Assembly: GCA_945929965.1 (NCBI GenBank)
Contig: CAMEOT010000008.1
Coordinates: 1-64,000 of the forward strand
DNA from: an uncultured Lachnospiraceae bacterium
Lineage (GTDB): Bacteria; Bacillota; Clostridia; Lachnospirales; Lachnospiraceae
DNA: 64,000 nucleotides
Reading direction: 5' to 3'
The stretch's first letter is position 1. Every line of letters starts with the position of its first letter. Shown here in pieces: positions 8,669 through 16,922 of this stretch. The notes beneath the pieces are model-generated. The model made no database searches. It had not been told where the DNA came from and was given only the letters and a program-made list of their open reading frames with translations. Made by a program: the position numbers and the translations under genes.

Positions 8669-9403
8669 TTTTCCCAAAGATGTCAAACGTACAATTTTCT
8701 TTTCTAACTCTAGCTCATTGTCTGGAAATTGCAATTTGGCATTTTTATAAATTGCGGTTTCTTTAAAACCTAAATACAAAGATTCGTCTGTAAAGTGATC
8801 GTCAAAAGGTATTTCTAGTAGACCTAAGCGAATAAGTGAAGAAATAGAAATGGTCTTTTCACCTAATTTCATATTATTTGGTCCATCAATAAAAATATTA
8901 TGTGACAAAAGTTGAAATGAACCATTTTCGTCTACTATTAATTTTAAATTACAAATAGGCTTCTGATAATCAGTTTTGAAAAATTGTAATATTTTTGCAT
9001 CGTTTGGGCTCATTTGCCCAATAATTTGAGCAAATGAAGGATGAACATTTTTTTCAGAGTCGGTTGCTGAAGTAAGCAAAGCAACAAAAAGCCGACGAAG
9101 ATCGTCTTCTTCAACACAATATTTTGCTTCATCAAGAGTTTTAAGAACCATTTGTGTGGTAGGTTCTTTACGACGTTGTTCGGGGACGGTTTCCAAGGAG
9201 TCTTCTAATTCTTTTTTGAATTTTTCAAGATCTTTGGTATATTTAATACGGCGTTTTTCAGCTAACTGAGAAATCCCACCAAAGGCGAGAAACCAACAAT
9301 CCGACAACGTTTGCCCAATGCCTTGAGTTGGTAAATCAGTTACATTTTTAATTGCATTGTCTACGGATTCGGGAAGATTTGCATTAATATTGATGTCAGT
9401 CAT
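8636..9403 (-). CDS. DUF4393 / Abi-alpha-like protein
   Basis: 255 residues on the minus strand, starting at 9403 after an AAGTGAGGT site. The family signature runs in order: a region ending 'LAEKRRIKYTKDLEKFKKELE', then 'EPTTQMVLKTLDEAKYCVEE', 'LRRLFVALLTSATDSEKNV' and 'HPSFAQIIGQMSPNDAKIL', as in DUF4393 (Abi_alpha) proteins, some of which are tied to abortive infection. Its own promoter (9444-9472) reads leftward, against the late genes, so it can be made in the lysogen. Unlike tail genes it is probably a lysogenic-conversion or exclusion gene. The family match is by motif reading. Confidence 0.75.
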   Translation of the reverse strand: MTDININANLPESVDNAIKNVTDLPTQGIGQTLSDCWFLAFGGISQLAEKRRIKYTKDLEKFKKELEDSLETVPEQRRKEPTTQMVLKTLDEAKYCVEEDDLRRLFVALLTSATDSEKNVHPSFAQIIGQMSPNDAKILQFFKTDYQKPICNLKLIVDENGSFQLLSHNIFIDGPNNMKLGEKTISISSLIRLGLLEIPFDDHFTDESLYLGFKETAIYKNAKLQFPDNELELEKKIVRLTSLGKLFISCCFPNN

Positions 9404-9443
9404 ATAGGTGTACCTCACTTTCCTTTGTCTTGTGTATACTATC

Positions 9444-9472
9444 ATTATAATTAGTGATAAATTAGGTTTCAA
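9444..9472 (-). promoter_or_regulatory. promoter of the DUF4393-like gene
   Basis: Read leftward, TTGAAA (9467-9472), a 17-nt spacer and TATAAT (9444-9449). The start codon is 41 nt downstream of the -10 box. Confidence 0.65.
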
Positions 9473-9499
9473 TGATAAAAAGCATAGGACATATTTCGA

Positions 9500-9530
9500 T
9501 ATAATAGCATATCTACTTCGATAAATCGAA
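9500..9530 (+). promoter_or_regulatory. -10 box and palindromic operator of the Rex-like pair
   Basis: TATAAT at 9500-9505 is followed at 9517-9530 by the perfect palindrome TTCGATAAATCGAA, over the expected transcription start. A half copy (TTCGAT) overlaps the -10 box. No good -35 is visible, so activation or repression by a dimer is likely. Confidence 0.5.
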
Positions 9531-9620
9531 AGACTGGAGCTATTGAAAAAATACGGATTCTGTATGACAATGGTAACATAATAAAACCGTGAATGCGGGG
9601 AAAGTACAGGGGATAAAGGT

Positions 9621-10595
9621 ATGAATCAGAATGCAAAAAAGATGAAAAATGTTTCAGTTGCCAATTTTAACACAGTATTTCTGTTAGACAATGATGTAGA
9701 AGCACCATTGTTGGAATATTTTGATACAATTGTAATGCCAGCATTACAAAGTGGGATTCAAAGAACAGTTAATGATGATAAATACATTATTATGAATACG
9801 GAAGTTGAAGAGACAGAGGATAAAGAGTATGTCTTAAGAGGATATATTGTTAAGAAGACAGTTTTGGAGAGACTTTCTGATTTGGATAGCGATGGCAATC
9901 TGATTGAAATGGATGACAGATATAGTGCAGCACCATTTTCTCTGTTCATAATATATCTGAAAAACCATAGAATGATTTATGTAGAGAATCAGAAAGGAAG
10001 CCCTAAATTAAGCAGTTTTCGGTCTACAATAAAATATATAATAGATTCTTACGTACGAGAGCAGAATAGATTGCGTGAGGAAGAAGGTGAACCATTGTTG
10101 CCGATTCCACTGGTAAATGTGGTGGGTATACCTTCAAAAAATAATTTGACCAATGAATTGAGAGAAGTTGAGAAAATCAACCAACTGACATTAAGATTTT
10201 TCCCGCTTAATGGTGATGGAGATATTGACTTTTCTGGAAGTCTCGGATACTTGGCAAATGAAGCCAGAAAAAGACTTGGATGTAAAACGGGTGCAATAAA
10301 TTATAATTCTCCTGATAATATTCCTGGCGTAATAGATGTATTGTCTGAGGCAGAAGGAACTATTGAGCCTATACTTAAAGTAACGGATAGAAACAATGTT
10401 AAAAAGACAATCAGAAATGATAAGATGTCGGAAAGGATGAAATTGAACATTTCTGGAAACAATCTTAGAGAGGAAATTCAAAATTCTATAGTTGAAGGAA
10501 GCAGAATTGATAGTGTACAATATACAAGTCAGGAGAATGCAGATATTTATTCTAGGAATGTGAGAAAGATTATACCTTTTTTAGAAAGAAAATAG
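9621..10595 (+). CDS. RexA-like cytoplasmic protein (tentative)
   Basis: 324 residues, soluble and charged, with no membrane segment. The gene sits directly upstream of a four-span membrane protein gene, the arrangement of lambda rexA-rexB, where RexA senses infection and opens the RexB channel. The segment 'DDRYSAAPFSLFIIYLKNHRM' followed by a helix and a second alpha/beta half resembles the RexA layout to my eye, but sequence similarity is weak. An independent start region with a palindromic operator fits expression in the lysogen. It could instead be an unrelated defence or toxin gene. Confidence 0.5.
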   Translation: MNQNAKKMKNVSVANFNTVFLLDNDVEAPLLEYFDTIVMPALQSGIQRTVNDDKYIIMNTEVEETEDKEYVLRGYIVKKTVLERLSDLDSDGNLIEMDDRYSAAPFSLFIIYLKNHRMIYVENQKGSPKLSSFRSTIKYIIDSYVREQNRLREEEGEPLLPIPLVNVVGIPSKNNLTNELREVEKINQLTLRFFPLNGDGDIDFSGSLGYLANEARKRLGCKTGAINYNSPDNIPGVIDVLSEAEGTIEPILKVTDRNNVKKTIRNDKMSERMKLNISGNNLREEIQNSIVEGSRIDSVQYTSQENADIYSRNVRKIIPFLERK

Positions 10596-10608
10596 GGGAT
10601 GTGAATTG

Positions 10609-11256
10609 ATGGAAAACAAGAGCAATCAGGCTGATACGCTTTTACTGATGCTAAAAGAAAAAAAGTCAGAAGATTTGCTAAAAGAGTCATTTGATATTTT
10701 TTTTGATATTAACAAACATAATATAATTTCACGAATTACAATTATACTTATAAGTATTATATTCGCGTTAAGTATTAGTATAATGGACACTGTCGTTATA
10801 ATGCGAGACATATCTGCAATGATGCTTGATATTGCAATTGCGGTATTTGGAATAGTGTTTACAGGATATACATTATTCCAGGCGGTGTTAAACCGAGAAA
10901 TTATATCTATCTTCATAAAAGATATTAGAAAAAATACAAAGAGAAAAGATAATAAAAATGTACTTCATGAAACAAATTGGAATTTCATACAATTAATGCT
11001 TCAATTTGCTGTTATGATGTTTGTAAATCTGCTATTAAGAATATCGTTATCGATTATAACGGATGATTTTCAAATATTTAGACTTCAGCCATTAAATATT
11101 ACAATTGCATTTGTTTTGTTATTTCTTTATTTTTATCAAGCATTTGTAATATTATGGAGACTTATTGGTTTCCTGCATAATATCTATGAAATTTTCAATG
11201 CATATGCTGTTTCAGAATATGTTGAAGCACTTAAAGAGGATGATTCAAAACAATAA
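10609..11256 (+). CDS. four-span membrane protein, RexB-like position
   Basis: 215 residues from ATG 10609, 13 nt after the upstream stop and preceded by AGGGGATG. Four hydrophobic segments lie at about 38-62, 66-90, 124-148 and 164-190, after a charged N-terminal helix. RexB also has four spans but is shorter (144 residues). Very AT-rich with many ATA codons, unlike the neighbouring tail genes, which points to separate acquisition. A terminator follows 15 nt later, closing a two-gene unit. Confidence 0.55.
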   Translation: MENKSNQADTLLLMLKEKKSEDLLKESFDIFFDINKHNIISRITIILISIIFALSISIMDTVVIMRDISAMMLDIAIAVFGIVFTGYTLFQAVLNREIISIFIKDIRKNTKRKDNKNVLHETNWNFIQLMLQFAVMMFVNLLLRISLSIITDDFQIFRLQPLNITIAFVLLFLYFYQAFVILWRLIGFLHNIYEIFNAYAVSEYVEALKEDDSKQ

Positions 11257-11271
11257 ATAATATTAAATGTG

Positions 11272-11301
11272 AGCACTTACCTTCGGGTAGGTGCTTTTCT
11301 T
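11272..11301 (+). terminator. terminator closing the inserted block
   Basis: AGCACTTACC pairs with GGTAGGTGCT around TTCG, followed by TTTCTT. Confidence 0.75.
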
Positions 11302-11313
11302 ATACGCAAAATT

Positions 11314-11344
11314 CCGGCTGCCGACCAGATGGCAGCCGCTAACC
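11314..11344 (+). promoter_or_regulatory. repeated leader RNA hairpin, copy 3
   Basis: CCGGCTGCC pairs with GGCAGCC (7 bp; loop GACCAGAT), followed by GCTAACC. The shared ACAATTAGAGGTGGAG block leads into ATG 11367. Confidence 0.6.
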
Positions 11345-11366
11345 GGAACAATTAGAGGTGGAGATC

Positions 11367-11786
11367 ATGGCTTACAGTGGATGGCTCTTAAAGATTGGAA
11401 ATTACACAGTGGATGAAGAACGGTTCATCAAAGCTGAAAGCTACAGCCCTTATGCCAACATGCAGGTACTGGATCCTTGGACGGATGCAAACGGATATGA
11501 GCACATCAATGCCGTAGATCTGAAGGCTTTGAAGGTGGAGTTTGAAACACCGGCTGGACTCACGAATGATGACTTCAAAGAGTTCATGGATAGGATCCGT
11601 GAGAATTACGTGGAGGGTAAGGCACGAAAGTGTATAGTTACAGCATATATCCCGGAATATGATGATTATGTGACCCAGCTTTGCTACATTTCTAATTTTC
11701 AACCGCAGATCTATGGAATATATGATGGGAAAATTCATTATAATTCCATTCGGTTCGCAATCATAGGAGGTGTGGCAAATGATTGA
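11367..11786 (+). CDS. tail tip protein (DUF6711-like)
   Basis: 139 residues from ATG 11367, 4 nt after GAGGTGGAG. The protein begins 'MAYSGWLLKIGNYTV' and contains 'YIPEYDDYVTQLCYISNFQPQI', features of the small tail proteins that follow tape measure genes in Clostridia siphophages and stand in for a distal tail protein. It overlaps the next gene by 8 nt. The role in the tail tip is inferred from order. Confidence 0.65.
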   Translation: MAYSGWLLKIGNYTVDEERFIKAESYSPYANMQVLDPWTDANGYEHINAVDLKALKVEFETPAGLTNDDFKEFMDRIRENYVEGKARKCIVTAYIPEYDDYVTQLCYISNFQPQIYGIYDGKIHYNSIRFAIIGGVAND

Positions 11787-13563
11787 GTATAAGTACGAAG
11801 ATCTCTTCCGGGATGGAACCGATAAGCAGCTGAGTATAGTGTCCGCCGATGGAAAGGTGAATATCACTAATTCAGAGATCCATTATGAACAGTTCGAGCT
11901 AAAGGAAAGCCTTTGCTCACAATCAGAACTAACCTTTGGGGTCTGCGAAGCCAGTCAGATAAAATTTAAGATATCAAATGTATTTACATCGATGGTGGGA
12001 ATGCAGCTTGCAGTTACCACTACTTTAGAGGGGCAGAAGGATGCTCCTTTTTCTTTTGGAAAATATAGAGTTGTATCGGATAAACCAACTGCAGACCGCC
12101 GGTACCGAAATGTAACGGCTTATGATGCCATGTATGACATTTTGAATGCGGAAGTATCTGGATGGTATAAGGGTTTGACATTTCCGATGACACTTCGACA
12201 GTTCCGTACCAGCTTTTGTGCTTATGTCGGCGTAGATCAGGAAGAAATCACGCTGGTTAACGATGATATGACAGTGGAGAAGACCATAGATCCCGGAGAA
12301 CTCCCAGGAAAGACGGTTATAGAAGCCATCTGCGAGATCAATGGCTGCTTTGGACATATCGGTCGAAATGGAAAACTGCGGTATGTGGTGCTGGAGCAGA
12401 TGATAGAGGGTCTGTATCCTGCAGATGATCTGTATCCTGCAGATGATCTTTACCCGGCAGATCCGATGGGAACCACGGAGGTATCTCGTAGCCACTATAT
12501 CTCTTGTCAGTATGAGGATTTTATCTGCCAGCATGTAGACAAATTGCAGATCCGCCAGGAAGAAAATGATATTGGGGCAATCTCCGGTACCGGTGATAAC
12601 TGCTACATCATCGAAGATAACTTTTTAGTGTATGGCAAGTCTGCTGCAGACCTGCAGACCATCGCAGACAACGTCCTCAGCGTGATTGGAGTCGTATGGT
12701 ACCGTCCGGCACAAGTGGAAGCCCGCGGCAATCCCTGCCTGGAGGTGGGGGATGGCATCCTGCTGCATACGACCCGTGAAGATGTGTACACTTACATCTT
12801 GCAGCGAACCATGAAAGGCATCCAGGCACTCCGGGACAGTTATACAGCGGAGGGCGAGGAGCACAGGACCGGACAGGTCAACGGGCTGCAGAAGCAGATT
12901 ATCCAGTTAAAGGGAAAAACAAATGTGCTTACCAGGACGGTGGATGAAACCCGTCTGGAAATGAAAGATATCAACCAGAACCTGTCCACGCAGATCAGCA
13001 TTAATGCGCAGCAGATCCTTACCAAGGTATCCAAGGACAATATCGTATCGGAAATCAATCAGACGGCGGAGACGATTAAGATCAAGGCTGAGAGGATTGA
13101 CTTAGTAGGTATCGTTAATGCGGAAGAGATGAGAATCAAATATGCCACCATAGAGACGTTGAATGTGACCAAACTGGAACTGAATGATCTGATTGCCACC
13201 AAGGCCACCATCGACTCTCTGAATGCGGTGAGCGGTCGCGTGGGGAGCCTGGAAGCGGATCATGTGACAGTCTCTGATCTGAATGGTGTAAGCGCCCGTT
13301 TGGGAACGGTAGAAGCCAACTATATCAGTGCTGGAACCGTAAAGGCTAATTACATGGAAGTAGCTAACTGGACATCCTCCGGTGTAATCAAAGCAGAGAG
13401 AATCAGTGCAGCTACTATCGTTAACAAGCTGTCCAGTGTGGACCTGATCAGCGTACGGGCAATGAGCATATCGGGATACGTAAATTATAAAGGAACAGTA
13501 GTAGCATGGCGGACCAAGAGCATCAATGGAACTGTCATTACCTATTTAGGACCGGAGGATTAA
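11779..13563 (+). CDS. tail-associated (baseplate hub / Tal-like) protein
   Basis: 594 residues from ATG 11779, 8 nt after AGGAGG. The N-terminal half (about 1-370) resembles the hub domain of siphophage tail-associated proteins, with a beta-sandwich region and 'TAYDAMYDIL'. A triple repeat of LYPADD codons lies near residues 212-228. The C-terminal part (about 380-570) is an alpha-helical, heptad-rich stalk ('EADHVTVSDLNGVSARLGTVEANY') ending in a small beta domain. It probably joins the tail tube to the fibres and contacts the cell wall. No protease motif is obvious. Confidence 0.7.
   Translation: MIEYKYEDLFRDGTDKQLSIVSADGKVNITNSEIHYEQFELKESLCSQSELTFGVCEASQIKFKISNVFTSMVGMQLAVTTTLEGQKDAPFSFGKYRVVSDKPTADRRYRNVTAYDAMYDILNAEVSGWYKGLTFPMTLRQFRTSFCAYVGVDQEEITLVNDDMTVEKTIDPGELPGKTVIEAICEINGCFGHIGRNGKLRYVVLEQMIEGLYPADDLYPADDLYPADPMGTTEVSRSHYISCQYEDFICQHVDKLQIRQEENDIGAISGTGDNCYIIEDNFLVYGKSAADLQTIADNVLSVIGVVWYRPAQVEARGNPCLEVGDGILLHTTREDVYTYILQRTMKGIQALRDSYTAEGEEHRTGQVNGLQKQIIQLKGKTNVLTRTVDETRLEMKDINQNLSTQISINAQQILTKVSKDNIVSEINQTAETIKIKAERIDLVGIVNAEEMRIKYATIETLNVTKLELNDLIATKATIDSLNAVSGRVGSLEADHVTVSDLNGVSARLGTVEANYISAGTVKANYMEVANWTSSGVIKAERISAATIVNKLSSVDLISVRAMSISGYVNYKGTVVAWRTKSINGTVITYLGPED
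12412..12462 (+). repeat. in-frame triplicated 18-bp repeat
   Basis: Three tandem copies of an 18-bp unit encode LYPADD, LYPADD, LYPAD. Copies 1 and 2 are nearly identical at the DNA level; the third has diverged (CTTTACCCGGCAGAT). Confidence 0.7.
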
Positions 13564-13566
13564 TGA

Positions 13567-13770
13567 ATGAGCAATTTAGAAATCAAGGAATTTAGCCAGG
13601 CAATTACAAACTTTGTGGATAGCTCCGGTTTGCCGGAAGAGGTCAAGCGTATGGCTCTGCAGGAGGTTCTGACACGTCAGGAGCAGAAATCTAGGGATGC
13701 ATTACTGGCGGAGATTGCGGCTAGGGATGCCGAGGAGCAGGAGGTGAAGCAGGATGCAGAAAGCGTATGA
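13567..13770 (+). CDS. small helical tail-region protein
   Basis: 67 residues, strongly helical and Glu/Gln/Ala-rich, with no membrane segment. It starts 3 nt after the hub gene stop and overlaps the fibre gene start by 17 nt, so the three are translationally linked. Small helical proteins of this kind often sit between hub and fibre genes in Clostridia phages. Function unknown. Confidence 0.6.
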   Translation: MSNLEIKEFSQAITNFVDSSGLPEEVKRMALQEVLTRQEQKSRDALLAEIAARDAEEQEVKQDAESV

Positions 13771-14764
13771 ACCTACAGTATGGAAAAACAAACCATCGAT
13801 TGATACTCCGCTGAATGAAACGAATCTGAATAAATTGAGTCAGGGTGTGAGCGAGATCGATAACCGTGTAATCACTTTGGATCTGACCAAGTTTGAGAAG
13901 ACGGATGCACAGTCCTGTATCAAAAAGATCGAGTATGACAAGGCGACAGGTAAGTTTACCATCACAGCGGTCTCCGGCGCACAACAGGTCATTGACACCA
14001 TGCTCGAAAAGCTGGCAGTGAATTTTGACTATGATCCGGATACACAACAACTGATCATCACGCTGGACGATGGCACTCAGAAGTCAGTGGACCTGTCTGC
14101 GCTAATCACACAGTTTGAATTTGTGGACTCCGATATCGTTTACTGGACCGTGGGGACAGACGGAAAAGTAAAGGCTGATATCAAAAACGGTAGTATCACT
14201 GGCGAGAAGCTACAGCCCAATTATCTGGCAGACATTACTATCCAGGCGGAGAATGCAAGCGCATCCGCGATGGCAGCAGCAAAGTCAGCGACGGCGGCAG
14301 AAGAATCTGAAACGGCGGCAGCTCAATCTGCCGAATCTGCCAGGGTGTCTGCTGAGCAGGCAGGGATCTCTGCGGATAATGCCAGTGCAAGTGCCACAGC
14401 GGCAGCAGGATCCGAGACGGCGGCAGCCCAGTCTGCAGAATCTGCGCAGACCACCAGCAAACACGCAGAGGATTTGGTTGAGGATGTTACACAAAAGCTG
14501 GAGACCGGTGATTTTAATGGACCACCTGGAATACAGGGTCCGAAAGGTGACAAGGGAGATAAAGGTGATAAGGGAGACAAGGGCGATCCCGGCGAAAAGG
14601 GAGACCGCGGAGACAGCGGTGTGACAGTCCCTATCAATGGACTTTACTCCCTTGCAGGAGACAGCGAGGGAAATCTGTGGTGTTATTACACGGATGGGGC
14701 AGATGCACCACAATTTTCTACGGATGACAATGGAAATATCTATTATATAACACCGGATGCATAG
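13754..14764 (+). CDS. tail fibre protein with collagen-like repeat
   Basis: 336 residues. An N-terminal attachment domain ('AYEPTVWKNKPSIDTPLNETNLNKL', about 1-60) and a beta-rich region lead to an Ala/Ser-rich heptad stalk (about 165-240), then a collagen-like Gly-X-Y run (about 256-290, mostly GDK triplets), and a short beta-rich tip. Trimeric fibres of this type form the adsorption apparatus. It is followed after 11 nt by a second collagen-like fibre gene. Confidence 0.75.
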   Translation: MQKAYEPTVWKNKPSIDTPLNETNLNKLSQGVSEIDNRVITLDLTKFEKTDAQSCIKKIEYDKATGKFTITAVSGAQQVIDTMLEKLAVNFDYDPDTQQLIITLDDGTQKSVDLSALITQFEFVDSDIVYWTVGTDGKVKADIKNGSITGEKLQPNYLADITIQAENASASAMAAAKSATAAEESETAAAQSAESARVSAEQAGISADNASASATAAAGSETAAAQSAESAQTTSKHAEDLVEDVTQKLETGDFNGPPGIQGPKGDKGDKGDKGDKGDPGEKGDRGDSGVTVPINGLYSLAGDSEGNLWCYYTDGADAPQFSTDDNGNIYYITPDA

Positions 14765-14775
14765 GAGGACGGATT

Positions 14776-15753
14776 ATGGCAAAGGTATTAATCGGTAATT
14801 TTAAAGGACCTAAGGGTGATATCGGTCCGCAGGGAGAGCAGGGAGAGCAGGGAGTGCAGGGCATCCGAGGATCACGCTGGACAGAAGGTACAGCAATCAC
14901 TGGGACAAGTACTACACCTACGGTATTTAGTGGCACAGGTATTGCGGACGCGCTGGCAGAAGATTTGTATATTAATACAGATACCGGAAATGTGTATCGG
15001 TGTACGATCGCCGGCGATGCTGCTACTGCGAAGTGGGTATATGCCTGCAATCTTAAGGGAGTAAAAGGTGATCCCGGCACCAAAGGAGACAAGGGAGATC
15101 AGGGTGATAAAGGTGACAAGGGAGATAAAGGTGATAAGGGAGACAAGGGCGATCCCGGATCCACATCAACGGTAGCGGATGACATGACCGTAGCATTTAC
15201 CGAGGCAGCCACCAGGAAAAATATTGCAACTGGCGAAAAAATGTCTGTGCTTATGGGCAAAATCAAGAAGTTTTTTACTGATTTGACTGCCACGGCATTT
15301 GCTCAGATGATCACCAGTTCGGAGGATCTGATGGCTACCAAAGTGACCGGATACGTGCCGGATGCCAAGGCGGTAGCGGATACATATACTGAGTTAAATA
15401 GGAAGTTAAATGGAAAATTAGAAATAGAGTTGCTTTGGGAGAATCCAAATACAGGTGTAGATTTTGAAGCACAAGAGATTGGATTGCCTACATTGAGCGA
15501 GTATAGTTTCTATTTCATAATTTTTAGTGGATCTACATATGGTGGTGGTAAAACAGAGGGTATTAACACCGGATTTATTCCCATTGATAGATCCACGGAA
15601 TTGCTGTATCTGGGTTCTTATATGCGTTGGAGAGGTGTTACACGTTCTGATAATGGTATTAGTATCGGGCAAGGTAATTCGGTTCAAACGTACGGAACAT
15701 CAACAAAGACAAATAGTGTGTGTATACCCGCTGAAATATATGGTGTAAAGTAA
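14776..15753 (+). CDS. phase-variable collagen-like tail fibre (expressed form)
   Basis: 325 residues with AGGAGG 9 nt before the start. Two collagen-like runs (about 13-32 and 95-125) flank a small beta domain. The constant part ends at 'YTELNRKL' (about 205-212), encoded by the inversion site at 15395-15409. The variable C-terminus (about 213-325, 'LLWENPNTGVDFEAQEIGL' onward) is a beta-rich presumed receptor-binding domain. Three alternative C-termini lie silent at 15781-16350, 18393-18952 and 18957-19483, each joined to the same site in the same reading phase. Confidence 0.8.
   Translation: MAKVLIGNFKGPKGDIGPQGEQGEQGVQGIRGSRWTEGTAITGTSTTPTVFSGTGIADALAEDLYINTDTGNVYRCTIAGDAATAKWVYACNLKGVKGDPGTKGDKGDQGDKGDKGDKGDKGDKGDPGSTSTVADDMTVAFTEAATRKNIATGEKMSVLMGKIKKFFTDLTATAFAQMITSSEDLMATKVTGYVPDAKAVADTYTELNRKLNGKLEIELLWENPNTGVDFEAQEIGLPTLSEYSFYFIIFSGSTYGGGKTEGINTGFIPIDRSTELLYLGSYMRWRGVTRSDNGISIGQGNSVQTYGTSTKTNSVCIPAEIYGVK
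15395..15409 (+). repeat. inversion site 1 (in expressed fibre gene)
   Basis: TAAATAGGAAGTTAA within codons for L-N-R-K-L. It matches sites 2-4 over 14 of 15 bases or better, in the same codon phase. Confidence 0.75.
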
Positions 15754-15780
15754 ATTGTCCGATGCGATTAACTACTTATT

Positions 15781-16383
15781 TTATGTCAAATCCATGTAAG
15801 TAAAATCTGTGGATCTGCCGGTACCGAGTCCGCAAATAGCAATACCGAGATACACTGTCTTACCGATGAGATTACTTACATCAAAAGGTTTTAACGCATC
15901 ATCAGACATAGGTATGGTTCCAATCTGCACTGCATTTGTCGGGGCAAACATTGATGTAGTAGACCCAGGAGCCTTTGCTACAGGTTTGCTGGTGGCATAA
16001 AAAATCATGGCAGTATATCCGTTTGCTTTTGCTCTCAGAGTACCCTTGGTAATAGCTATCGGGTTAGTGGTAAATGCCACAGCCTGCCCGCTGCCTGCGG
16101 AGCTGGCACCACCCACATACGGAGCGTAAAGGGTCATCTTATCAGATCCCTTGGTGACGGATGCAGTGCCATTAGAGGAGTTTGCAGTGGATACGGACCA
16201 TCCTCCGGTGACATCGGTGCACTCATCTCCATTATTGTAGAGATACACGGTCTGCATGTTACCTGCTTTCCAGTCATTCCAGGTACCATCATAATAGATC
16301 TGCACCGTATCGGTGTCAGCGTTGTATTTGACACTTAAATTCCTATTTAGCGTAGTAGATCCAGAAGGCGGGCGCAGCCACAA
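15781..16383 (-). CDS. silent tail-fibre C-terminal cassette 2 (inverted)
   Basis: An open frame on the minus strand lies tail-to-tail with the expressed fibre gene (27 nt apart). It runs from the inversion site (16335-16349) as 'LNRNLSVKYNADTDTVQIYYDG' to a stop at 15781. About 190 residues are beta-rich (Thr/Ser/Gly), like receptor-binding lectin-type domains. The frame continues a few codons past the site to 16383, but no ribosome site or proper start is visible there. Flipping 15402-16342 would fuse this cassette in frame to the fibre stem. Confidence 0.75.
   Translation of the reverse strand: MWLRPPSGSTTLNRNLSVKYNADTDTVQIYYDGTWNDWKAGNMQTVYLYNNGDECTDVTGGWSVSTANSSNGTASVTKGSDKMTLYAPYVGGASSAGSGQAVAFTTNPIAITKGTLRAKANGYTAMIFYATSKPVAKAPGSTTSMFAPTNAVQIGTIPMSDDALKPFDVSNLIGKTVYLGIAICGLGTGRSTDFTYMDLT
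16335..16349 (-). repeat. inversion site 2
   Basis: TAAATAGGAATTTAA on the minus strand, opposite in orientation to site 1 about 940 bp away. It is followed by AGTGTCAAATACAA, also present at site 3. Confidence 0.75.
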
Positions 16384-16406
16384 GAGCGCCAGAAAGGAGT
16401 CCTGTT

Positions 16407-16922
16407 ATGGGCTATATCAAATTTAAAAATAAAAAGGACACACAGCTGGTCGTAGTGTCAGAGGAGAGCTCTCATGTGATCCGGATCACCGGAGACAATC
16501 TCGTAGTAAATACCAATGGCTTCCGGCTCTACTTAGATGCCGAGTGCAAATATCCGCTGGATAATGGCGAGTATGAGGCATATACCACGCTGTACCGCAA
16601 GGGCGACGGCTGGTACGAGTTGTCTGACGACGGCTCCGTCTATACTGAACCAGTTGCACCGGTGCAACCTGAGCCTACTGAGGAGGAGCTTGCAGAACAG
16701 GCACGACAGCAGCAGATTAGCCAGCTAACTGCGCAGATCGATGGTCTTAAAGCACAGATTGCCGCCAGTGACTATAAGGTAATCAAGACCTATGAGTACA
16801 CTCTTCTCGGCGAGCAGACCGAGTACGATATGGAAGCTGTCCACGCAGAGAGACAGGTTCTCCGGGATCAGATCAACACCCTGGAGACACAGCTGGCAGA
16901 TCTGACAGCAACTGCAGAGTAG
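16407..16922 (+). CDS. tail-region protein with coiled-coil C-terminus
   Basis: 171 residues, with AAAGGAG 7 nt before ATG 16407. The N-terminal half (about 1-85) is beta-rich; a Pro/Glu linker leads to a heptad-rich coiled coil (about 92-171). This type of protein often sits between fibre and holin genes in Clostridia prophages. Function unknown; it may be a fibre chaperone or a minor tail component. It starts 57 nt beyond inversion site 2, so it stays in place when the first segment flips. Confidence 0.6.
   Translation: MGYIKFKNKKDTQLVVVSEESSHVIRITGDNLVVNTNGFRLYLDAECKYPLDNGEYEAYTTLYRKGDGWYELSDDGSVYTEPVAPVQPEPTEEELAEQARQQQISQLTAQIDGLKAQIAASDYKVIKTYEYTLLGEQTEYDMEAVHAERQVLRDQINTLETQLADLTATAE

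Noticed and set aside
14253..14713. Long open frames overlapping the collagen-like region on both strands
   Set aside because: They arise from the low-complexity GDK and Ala/Ser codons; no ribosome sites or family features.
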